A DNA stretch of 64,000 bases, from the NCBI RefSeq assembly GCF_003086295.3, contig NC_092045.1, positions 22,728,890 through 22,792,889 of the forward strand, in the 5' to 3' direction. Below are positions 55,975 to 64,000 of this stretch, one piece after another. The stretch comes from Arachis hypogaea (Eukaryota; Streptophyta; Magnoliopsida; Fabales; Fabaceae). The notes beneath the pieces were generated by a model. It did not search any database and was not told the origin of the DNA. It worked only from the letters and a program-made list of their open reading frames with translations. Each line of letters begins with the position of its first letter. Within the stretch, counting starts at the first letter, position 1. A program made the translations under genes and the position numbers.

Positions 55975-56308
55975 TTAGTGGTGTCTTCTTCTTGAAGGAC
56001 CAATGATGTTCTTCAACTCTTCTATGTCCCTTCCTTGCCTTTGTTGCTCCTCCCTCATTGCTCTTTGATCTTCTCTTATTTCTTGGAGAATGATGGAGTG
56101 CTCATGATGTTCCACCCTTAATTGCTTCCAATATTTGTGTGGAGGACAACTTATCCCCTGAGGTATCTCAGGGATCTCTTGATTTGCAGCCACATGTTCT
56201 AACCAACTGAGCTATTCCAGCTTATATATATAAGTCTTTCCATCTCTCAAGACTCAGAGGTGGAAGCTTTTGTCTTCCCTTTGAGGTTTCTCTGGCCTTA
56301 GGTGCCAT
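55975..56308 (-). pseudogene. ORF2 remnant of E3
   Basis: Starts MAPKARETSKG at 56308, shifted out of frame within about 15 codons. It then lacks nearly all of the central domain and resumes at EIPEIPQG with the coiled-coil C-terminus (REDQRAMREEQQRQGRD) to a stop at 55975. The deletion of about 800 bp, judged against 36067-37191, is filled by 41 bp resembling half of tRNA-Asn. Confidence 0.75.
56181..56221 (-). other. tRNA-Asn 5'-half insert in the ORF2 deletion
   Basis: On the minus strand it begins GCTGGAATAGCTCAGTTGGT, identical to the start of plant nuclear tRNA-Asn(GUU), continues through the D-arm and anticodon stem with a few changes (GTGGCTG is kept), and stops around the anticodon loop. 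No 3' half, so not a functional tRNA. Confidence 0.7.
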
Positions 56309-56362
56309 TAATGGTAATGGAAAAGCAAAAAGCTATGCTTTTACCACACCAAACTTAAAATA

Positions 56363-56380
56363 TTGCTCGCCCTCGAGCAA
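56363..56380 (-). promoter_or_regulatory. Internal hairpin module before the ORF2 remnant (E3)
   Basis: TTGCTCG-AGGG-CGAGCAA on the minus strand, followed by TATTTTAAGTTTGGTGTGG, kept although the ORF2 it precedes is destroyed. Confidence 0.55.
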
Positions 56381-56654
56381 GAAAAGAAAGAAGAGAAGAA
56401 GAAGAAGATGGAAGTGAGTGAGGGGAGATGGATTCGGCTATATGGGTGGGGTTGGGTGGGAAAGAGGAGGTTGATGTGAATGGTGAATGGGGTGATTGGG
56501 AATTGTGACATGGGGAATTCAAATCATAAAAATAGGATTAGGAGGGAAGGTGGGAATATGGTAGGTGGGGATCCTGTGGGGTCCACAGATCCTGAGGTGA
56601 AAAGAAATACCATTCCTTCACCATATAGGCATGAAAATTGCCTTCATGCATCAT

Positions 56655-56897
56655 TCTGGCGTTCAAACGCCCATTGGTGCATGTTCTGGGCGTTCAACGC
56701 CCATGTGATGCATGTTTCGGCGTTGAACGCCAGTTTCATGCTTGTTCCTGGCGTTCAGCGCCAGTTTGTCCTCTCTGTGCACCATCCTGGCGTTTAACGC
56801 CAGGTTGTTGCTTGTTTTGGGCGTTCAGCGCCAGAATGGTGCTCTGTTCTGGCGTTAAACGCCGGCCAGATGCACCTTCTGGGCGTTGAACGCCAGC
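56655..56897. repeat. GGCGTT-AACGCC palindrome array of E3
   Basis: Eight units such as GGGCGTTCAACGCCC, TGGCGTTCAGCGCCA and TGGCGTTTAACGCCA at about 30-bp spacing, between protease and ORF2 as in E2. Several units carry paired changes that keep the palindrome. Confidence 0.85.
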
Positions 56898-57131
56898 CCG
56901 TGCTGCCTCCAGGGTGAAAAATTTTTTTCTTCTGTTTTTGACTCTGTTTTTAATTCTTTTGATTTTTTCGTGACTCCTCATGATCATGTACCTAATTCAA
57001 CACAAAAATAACACTAAAACAAAATAAAATAAAATTAGATAAATAAAATTGGGTTGCCTCCCAACAAGCGCTTCTTTAATGTCAATAGCTTGACAGTGGC
57101 TCTCATGGAGCCACAAGATGATCAGATCAAT

Positions 57132-59448
57132 TTAGTGTGTTGTCTCCACACCAAACTTAGAGTTTGGATATGGAACTTGAACACCAAACTTGGAGTTTGG
57201 TTGTGGCCTCACAACACCAAACTTAGAGTTTGACTGTGTGGGCTCTTCTTGACCTTGAACTGAGAGAAGTTCTTCATGCTTACTCTCTTTTGTCACAGAG
57301 GGATGGCCATGTGCTTGAAACACAAGGTATTCCCCATCCAATTGAAGGACTAACTCTCCTCTGTTGACATCTATCACAGCTTCTGCTGTGGCTAGGAAAG
57401 GTCTTCCTAGGATGATGCATTCATCATCTTCCTTCCTAGTATCTAGGATTATGAAATCAGCATGGATGTAAAAGCCTTCAACCTTTACTAGTATGTCCTC
57501 TACCATTCCATAAGCTTGTCTCATTGACTTGTCTGCCAATTGTAATGAGAACAAGGCAGGTTGTACCTCAATGATCCCCAGCTTCTCTATTACAGAGAGT
57601 GGCATAAGGTTTATTCCTGACCCAAGATCACATAGAGCTTTTTCAAAGCTCATGGTGCCAATGGTGCAAGGTATTAAGAACTTGCCAGGATCTTGTTTCT
57701 TTTGAGGTAGAGTTTCCTGAATCCAAGTATCTAAGTCACTAATGAGCAAGGGAGGTTCACTTTCCCAAGTCTCATTACCAAATAGCTTGGCATTCAGCTT
57801 CATGATAGCTCCTAGATATTGAGCAACTTGCTCACCAGTCACATCTTCATCCTCTTCAGAGGAAGAATAGTCTTCAGAGCTCATGAATGGCAGAAGGAGA
57901 TTTAATGGAATCTCTATGGTCTCTGTATGAGCCTCAGATTCCTCAGGGTCCTTAATAGGAAACTCCTTCTTGTTTGAGGAACGTCCCAGGAGGTCTTCCT
58001 CACTAGGATTTTCGTCCTCCTCCTCCTTTGTGCATTCGGCCACTTTGATTAAATCAATGGCTTTGCACTCTCCTTTTGGATTCTCTTCTGTATTACTTGG
58101 GAGAATACTGGGAGGAGTTTCAATAACTTTTTTACTCAGCTGGCCTACTTGTGCCTCCAAATTTCTAATGGAGGATCTTGTTTCATTCATGAAACTGAAA
58201 GTGGCTTTTGACAGATCAGAGACTATATTAGCTAAATTGGAGTTGTTTTGTTCAGAGTTCTCTGTCTGTTGCTGAGAAGATGATGGATATGGCTTACTAT
58301 TGTTCAGCCTATTGCGTCCACCATTGTTAAAGCCTTGTTGAGGCTTTTGTTGATCCTTCCAGGAGAAATTTGGGTGATTTCTCCATGATGGGTTATAGGT
58401 GTTTCCATATGGTTCACCCATATAATTAACCTCTGCCATGGCAGAGTTCTCAGGATCATAAGCTTCTTCAGAAGCTGCCTCTCTAGTACTGTTGGATACA
58501 TGTTGCAATCCATTCAGATTTTGAGAGATTATGTTGACCTGTTGAGTCAACATTTTGTTCTGAGCCAATATGGCTCAGAGCATCAATTTCAAGAACTCCT
58601 TTCTTCTGAGGTGTCCCATTATTCACGGAATTCCTCTCAGAGGTGTACATGAACTGGTTGTTTGCAACCATGTCAATGAGTTCTTGAGCCTCTTCAGGCG
58701 TTTTCTTCAGGTGAATAGATCCACCTGCAGAATGGTCCAAGGACATTTTCGAAAATTCAGAGAGACCATAGTAGAATATATCCAATATGGTCCATTCTGA
58801 AAACATGTCAGATGGACATCTCTTGGTCAGCTGCTTGTATCTTTCCCAAGCTTCATAGAGGGATTCACCATCTTTTTGTTTGAAGGTTTGAACATCCACT
58901 CTCAGCTTGCTCAGCTTTTGAGGAGGAAAGAATTTATCCAAGAAGGCAGTGACCAGCTTATCCCAGGAGTCCAGGCTATCCTTAGGTTGTGAATCCAACC
59001 ATATTCTAGCTCTGTCTCTTACAGCAAAAGGGAAAAGCATGAGTCTGTAGACTTCAGGATCAACTCCATTCGTCTTTACAGTCTCACAGATCTGCAAGAA
59101 CTCAGTTAAAAACTGATAAGGATCTTCAGATGGAAGTCCATAAAACTTGCAGTTTTGTTGCATTAATGCAACTAGTTGAGGCTTAAGCTCAAAGTTATTG
59201 GCTCCAATGGCAGGAATGGAGATGCTTCTTCCATCAAACTTGGACGTTGGCTTTGTGAAGTCACCAAGCATTCTCCTTGCATTATTATTATTATTATTTT
59301 CGGCTGCCATCTCCTTCTCTTGTTCGAAAATTTCTGAAAGGTTGTTTCTGGATTGTTGTAATTTAGCTTATCTTAATTTTCTCTTCAGAGTCCTTTCAGG
59401 TTCTGGATCAATCTCAACAAGAGTGCCTTTATCCTTGTTCCTGCTCAT
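57132..59448 (-). pseudogene. gag-protease of E3
   Basis: Start at 59448, inferred from the E2 start (MSRxKDK). A TAA at 59368-59370 lies 27 codons in. It reopens at MAAENNN (59310) and runs through the retrotransposon gag domain (PQLVALMQQNCKFYGLPSED, FPFAVRDRARIWLDSQPKDS, YEAWERYKQLTKRCPSDMF). A 2-base deletion near 58576 then shifts the frame. The remaining 57132-58568 is open and holds the Glu-rich spacer, the retropepsin (LCDLGSGINLMPL, ILGRPFLATA) and three SKFGV repeats at the C-terminus. No zinc knuckle and no RT. Confidence 0.85.
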
Positions 59449-60907
59449 AAGAAAGAGAGAAGAAAACAAGAAAAGAAAGAGGAATCCTCTATGTCACAGT
59501 ATAGAGATTCCTTTATGTTAGTAGAAGAAGAAAGGGGTAGAAGAAGGAAGAAGGATGGATTCGGATTTGGATGAAGAGAGGTGAAGAGAAGTGTTAGTAA
59601 TTAAATAATTAAATAGAATAAGAAAAGAGAGGGAGAGGATTTTCAAAAATAATTTTTGAAAATAGGTTAGTGATTTTCGAAAATTTAAAGATAAAATATA
59701 ATTGAAATTAAAATTTAAAACACTTAATTAATTAAAAAGAATTTTTGAAAAGAGAGAGATATTTTCGAAAATTAAAGAGGGAAAAGTAGTTAGGTGGTTT
59801 TGAAAAAGATTTGAAATCAAATTTTGAAAAAGATAAGAAGATAGGAAGTTAGATAAGATATTTTGAAATCAAATTTTGAAAAAGATAAAATTTTTGAAAA
59901 AGATAAGATAAAAAGATAAAAAGATTTTTAAGAAAAAGATATTTTGAAAAAGATTTAATTTTTAAAATTACTTAACTAACAAGAAACTATAAGATAAGAT
60001 TCTAGAACTTAAAGATTGAACCTTTCTTAACAAGAAAGTAACAAACTTCAAATTTTTGAACCAATCACATTAATTGTTAGCTAATTTTCGAAAATTTGAT
60101 ATAAAGATAAGAAAAAGATTTTTGAAAATATTTTGAAAAATAATTTTGAAATTTTCGAAAATAAAAAAAATGAAAAAGATATGATTTTTAAAATTTGAAA
60201 TTTTGACTTGACTTGTAAGAAACAACTAATTTTGAAAATTTTTGACCAAGTCAACCCAAAATTTCGAAAATTTGGAGGGAAATAAGGAAAAGATATTTTT
60301 TTTATTTTTGAATTTTTAAAGAAAAACACAAAAATGACCCAAAACATGAAAATTTTGGATCAAGACACAAGATGCATGCAAGAATGCTATGAATGTCAAG
60401 ATGAACACCAAGAACACTTTGAAGGTCATGATGAACATCAAGAACATAATTTTGAAAAATTTTTGATGCAAAGAAAACATGCAAGACACCAAACTTAGAA
60501 ATCTTTAATGCATGAAAAATATGAATGCAAAAATGCACATGAAAAACAACAAAAGACACAAAACAAGAAATCATCAAGATCAAACAAGAAGACTTGTCAA
60601 GAACAACTTGAAGATCATGAAGAACACTATGAATGCATGAGATTTTCGAAAAATGCAAGAAAAATTTTAAAAGCATGCAATTGACACCAAACTTAAAAAT
60701 CAACACAATACTCAAACAAGAAACACAAAATATTTTTGATTTTTATGATTTTCTAATTTTTTTTGTATTTTTATTAAATTTTTTTTTTTCGAAAATATAG
60801 TTTGGAAAAACGAAAAATAAAAGAAAAATTTTTGAAAAAGATTTTTGAAAAGAAAATTACCTAATCTGAGCAACAAGATGAACCGTCAGTTGTCCATACT
60901 CGAACAA
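59449..60907 (-). other. Leader of E3
   Basis: A-rich low-complexity DNA with repeated TTTTGAAAAAGAT words and TTTTCGAAAA palindromes and AAGTTTGGTGT motifs near 60489 and 60685. No gene. The ORFs at 60081-60715 are Phe/Lys-rich noise. Confidence 0.55.
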
Positions 60908-60925
60908 TCCCCGGCAACGGCGCCA
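60908..60925 (-). promoter_or_regulatory. Primer binding site, tRNA-Asp type (E3)
   Basis: The same 18-mer as at 112-129 and 41841-41858, followed by a six-base spacer and the LTR end TGGTGGACGA on the plus strand. Confidence 0.9.
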
Positions 60926-60931
60926 AAAACT

Positions 60932-61340
60932 TGGTGGACGAAATTGTATCTCTTTATGGAATATGATAATAGAGCCTGGTCCAAAATCAATTTCGTTCAA
61001 CTAACCAGCAAGTGCACTGGGTCGTCCAAGTAATACCTTACGTGAGTAAGGGTCGATCCCACGGAGATTATTGGCTTGAAGCAATCAATGTTATTTTATT
61101 AATCTTAGTCAGGAGGCTAATGAAGTTATTTGGATATATTTGTAAAAAGCCAACCTACAAACTACTTAAAATTGTAAGTTAAAATAATAGAGAATAATAA
61201 TGTTACTTGTTGTGCAATAATGAGAAATATGTTGGAGTTTTGGAGATGCTTTGTCCTTTGAACTTCAACTCTTCCTTGAAATCCTCTTCTTGTTCCCTTA
61301 GGTGCCATGATCTTGATGAGTTTTAGCTCAGTGATCATGG
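60932..61340 (-). mobile_element. Partial 5' LTR next to the E3 PBS
   Basis: Shares the terminal ACGAAATTGT and the block AGCAAGTGCACTGGGTCGTC with the other LTRs but otherwise diverges. It ends without a TGATGAGCGG terminus around 61340; the exact junction is uncertain. Confidence 0.5.
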
Positions 61341-61997
61341 CAACTCTAGTGCTTTAAAAGGAACACAAGTCGAAAATTTTAAAGAAAAATATGAGATATG
61401 CAATTGGCTAAAGCATTGGTTTATATTCTTGATAAGGGAGCACCAATACTTTTGAAAATCTTTTTCAAAAATAATTTTTCTTGATTTAATCTTGTGCCAA
61501 ACTCTAAGTTTGGTGTTTTATTGTTAATCTTTTTATAATTTTCGAAAATTTTATTAAAGTTTTCTAAAAATTTTAAGTTTGGTGTTCCTCCTTTTGTTCT
61601 TGGTGTTCTTGTGAATTTTCAAGGTGTTCTTGAGTTTTTCTTGTGTCTTGATCTTAAAATTTTTAAGTTTGGTGTTCCTTGGTGTTTTCCCTCCAAAATT
61701 TTCGAAAATAAGGAACATTAAATCTAAAAATTTTAAGTCTTGTGTCTTTCGTGTGTTTTTCTCTTTCATCATAAAATTCAAAATTCAAAAAAAATATATA
61801 TATTATTTTTCTAACTAGTTTTGAACCATATTTTTTTTTCTTTCGAAAATTTTATATAAAATTTAATTTTTAATTTCAAAATATTTTCACTTTCTTTTAT
61901 TTATTTCGTTTTTATTTTATTTTATAAAAATTAATTTTCATAAAATAAATAACATCAACATATATACCCTTTCTTTTATTCCAACACGGAAGCACCT
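61341..61997 (+). other. Leader of the plus-strand gypsy element at the right edge
   Basis: TTTTCGAAAA-rich, AT-rich DNA with TTTAAGTTTGGTGTT motifs at about 61500, 61573 and 61662 on the plus strand. It resembles the leaders of E2 and E3 in the opposite orientation. No PBS or LTR in plus orientation precedes it. Confidence 0.5.
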
Positions 61998-63098
61998 ATG
62001 AATGAACAGTCCAAGAGGACTCTGGGGTCATATGCTAACCCCATTACTGCTTCATATGGGAGTAGTATCTGTATACCCTCCATTGGAGTTAGTAGCTTTG
62101 AGCTGAATCCTCAGCTCATTATCATGGTGCAGCAAAACTGCCAGTATTCTGGTCTTCCACATGAAGAACCTACAGAATTTCTGGCACAATTTTTACAAAT
62201 TGCTGACACAGTACATGATAAAGAAGTGGATCAGGATGTCTACAGATTATTACTGTTTCCATTTGCTGTAAAAGATCAAGCTAAGAGGTGGTTAAATAAC
62301 CAGCCTAAGAACAGCATAAAAACATGGAAACAGCTGTCAGAAAAATTCCTGAATCACTATTTCCCTCCCAAACGGATGACACAGCTAAGGCTAAACATCC
62401 AAGGCTTCAAACAAGGAGATAATGAATCCCTTTATGATGCTTGGGAGAGATATAGAGAGATGCTAAGAAAATGCCCCTCTGAAATGTTTTCAGAATGGGT
62501 GCAATTAGACATCTTCTACTATGGGCTTACAGAAAAAGCTCAGATTTCTCTAGACCACTCAGCTGGTGGATCTATACATATGAGAAAAACAATTGAAGAA
62601 GCCCAAGAGCTTATTGATACAGTTGCCAGAAATCAGCATCTGTACCTAAGCAGTGAATCTTCCATGAAAGAAGAAGCTAAAACAGTAACTGCTGAACTCA
62701 GTCCGGTGGATCAAGCTAATGAATTTAATCAGCAATTAGACTTTCTAACTCAGCAGCTAGCCGAATTCAAGGAAATACTACAGGAAACAAGAATGGCTAA
62801 CAGGAATATGGAAGTGCAATTAAAACAGACAGAAAAGCAACTGTCAAAACAAATAGCAGATGAATGCCAAGCAGTTCAATTAAGAAGTGGGAAAACATTA
62901 AATACCTCACTTCAAAGCAGCAAGAAGACAGGAAATGAACAAATAGCTACTCAAAATCCCTCTGAGGACAGGCAGAGCCCAGAAAGGGATAAAGCTGGCG
63001 CTGAACGCCCAGACCATGCTCATTCCTGGCGTTCAACGCCAGAAACAAGCATGGATCTGGCGTTGAACGCCCAAAAGGAACATGGTTCTGGCGTTTAA
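61998..63098 (+). CDS. gag of Ty3-type element (right edge)
   Basis: 366 codons. Residues 25-210 are a retrotransposon gag domain (ELNPQLIIMVQQNCQYSGLP, FPFAVKDQAKRWLNNQPKNS, YDAWERYREMLRKCPSEMF, SLDHSAGGSIHMRKT), clearly homologous to but distinct from the E2/E3 gag. A coiled-coil-like Gln/Glu-rich stretch follows, then a segment of GGCGTT-AACGCC palindromes translated as part of the protein. The frame ends at TAA 63096-63098, which lies inside a palindrome unit (GGCGTTTAAACGCC). The same frame reopens immediately after it. No zinc knuckle. The partner type matches what E2/E3 would need. Confidence 0.75.
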   Translation: MNEQSKRTLGSYANPITASYGSSICIPSIGVSSFELNPQLIIMVQQNCQYSGLPHEEPTEFLAQFLQIADTVHDKEVDQDVYRLLLFPFAVKDQAKRWLNNQPKNSIKTWKQLSEKFLNHYFPPKRMTQLRLNIQGFKQGDNESLYDAWERYREMLRKCPSEMFSEWVQLDIFYYGLTEKAQISLDHSAGGSIHMRKTIEEAQELIDTVARNQHLYLSSESSMKEEAKTVTAELSPVDQANEFNQQLDFLTQQLAEFKEILQETRMANRNMEVQLKQTEKQLSKQIADECQAVQLRSGKTLNTSLQSSKKTGNEQIATQNPSEDRQSPERDKAGAERPDHAHSWRSTPETSMDLALNAQKEHGSGV

Positions 63099-63137
63099 AC
63101 GCCAGTAACAAACAAGGAGATGGCGTCTAACGCCACT
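62996..63137 (+). repeat. Palindrome array inside gag-protease coding sequence
   Basis: Five or six units (GGCGCTGAACGCCC, TGGCGTTCAACGCCA, TGGCGTTGAACGCCC, TGGCGTTTAAACGCCA, TGGCGTCTAACGCCA) read through in one frame except for the TAA. Confidence 0.8.
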
Positions 63138-64000
63138 CCAGCTTCCACTCCTGGCATTCAAATACCAGTGGGTGATCAGTCACATACAAGTACTGATAAC
63201 AACCCTTCTAAAAAGGCTTCCCAACCCACTTCTGTAAGCAATAAACCTGCAGCAACTAAGGTTGAGGAATACAAAGCCAAAATGCCTTATCCTCAAAAAC
63301 TCCGCCAAGCGGAACAGGATAAGCAATTTGCTCGCTTTGCAGATTATCTCAGGACTCTTGAAATAAAGATTCCATTTGCAGAAGCACTTGAGCAAATACC
63401 TTCTTATGCTAAGTTCATGAAAGAGATCTTAAGTCATAAGAAGGATTGGAGGGAAACTGAAAAAGTTTACCTCACTGAAGAATGCAGTGCAGTCATCCTG
63501 AAAAGCTTACCTGAGAAGCTTAAAGATCCTGGGAGCTTTATGATACCATGCACATTAGAGGGTGCTTGTACCAAGCAAGCTCTATGTGACCTTGGGGCAA
63601 GTATCAACCTAATACCTGCATCTACTATCAGAAAGCTTGGTTTGACTGAAGAAATCAAACCAACCAGGATATGTCTTCAACTTGCTGATGGCTCCATTAA
63701 ATACCCATCAGGAGTGATTGAAGACATGATTGTCAAAGTCGGGCCATTCGCCTTTCCTACTGACTTTGTGGTGCTGGAAATGGAGGAGCACAAGAGTGCA
63801 ACTCTCATTCTAGGAAGACCTTTCCTAGCCACTGGCCGAACCCTCATTGATGTCCAAAAAGGGGAAGTAACCTTGAGAGTCAATGAGGAGGAGTTTAAGT
63901 TGAATGTTGTCAAAGCCATGCAACATCCAGACACCCCAAATGACTGCATGAGTGTTGATATTATTGACTCTCTGGTAAGAGAGGTCAATATGGCTGAGAG
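63099..64000 (+). CDS. Protease region of the same gag-pol frame, continuing past the window
   Basis: Open from 63099 to the last base in the same frame as gag. A basic region (KKASQPTSVSNKPAATKVEE) is followed by YPQKLRQAEQDKQFARF, typical of Athila-like polyproteins. The retropepsin is FMIPCTLEGACTKQALCDLG then ASINLIP (Asp at 63588-63590), with ILGRPFLATGRTLIDVQKGE. RT would be expected just beyond the edge. Expression would need readthrough of the TAA at 63096, or the copy is defective. Confidence 0.75.

Larger units (their letters stand above)
54433..61340 (-). mobile_element. E3: rearranged non-autonomous Ty3-type element
   Basis: Same minus-strand order as E2: PBS (60908-60925), leader, gag-protease, palindrome array, ORF2 remnant, 3' noncoding region, hairpin-PPT, 3' LTR piece. 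Both LTRs are incomplete. The left one is 463 bp; the right one runs from 60932 to about 61340 and belongs to a visibly different LTR variant. No RT or integrase. No TSD can be defined. Confidence 0.7.

Noticed and set aside
56181..56221. Functional tRNA gene
   Set aside because: Only the 5' half is present; no T-arm or 3' acceptor strand.

Overview
The window looks like repeat-rich intergenic DNA from a legume nuclear genome. Peanut or a wild relative (Arachis) is my best guess. The reasons are the tRNA-Asp-primed Ty3/gypsy elements studded with GGCGTTTAACGCC palindromes, a lineage-expanded 'FGGLMHIPPL' pseudogene, and plant mobile domain and MULE fragments. The genus call is from memory and inference. 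I see no intact host gene. Almost everything is transposon, nested several layers deep.

Layout. 1-2249: minus-strand Ty3-type element (PBS, LTR, 3' internal end) abutting 2250-6717, the 3' part of a plus-strand Ty3-type element (intact ORF2 plus 3' LTR). That LTR sits in the last visible exon of a minus-strand multi-exon pseudogene (6718-9180). 9344-19086: decayed Ty1/copia element, split by a 3.5-kb solo LTR (13891-17423, TSD AGATA). 19390-21965: remnant MULE with transposase, plant-mobile-domain and probable mitochondrial pieces. 22225-22970: 300-bp-arm foldback. 24780-28960: copia RNase H remnant split by a second copy of the 3.5-kb solo LTR (25084-28639, TSD ATTTC). 30439-31091: hAT-type MITE with 8-bp TSD. 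32440-32990: 145-bp tandem repeat. 33162-43726: hAT-like element split by a complete 9.95-kb element, 'E2' (33540-43489, TSD ACAAC). 44118-44497: copia gag remnant. 44498-52734: minus-strand large-LTR gypsy DNA with a second copy nested inside. 52735-61340: plus-strand LTR followed by an inverted relative of E2, 'E3'. 61341-64000: plus-strand gag-protease start of another Ty3-type element running off the window.

E2 and E3 encode gag and an aspartic protease, then an array of GGCGTT-AACGCC palindromes, then ORF2 (plant-transposon-protein family). They have no reverse transcriptase, RNase H or integrase. They look like non-autonomous elements mobilised in trans, and the element at the right edge is the type of partner expected.

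The observation I rate highest is a short hairpin: a 7-8 bp stem with an RGGR tetraloop. It lies 18-19 nt upstream of the 3' LTR in all five polypurine-tract contexts visible here. Its stem sequence differs between families while pairing is kept. The hairpin and its 19-nt tail are also duplicated upstream of ORF2.
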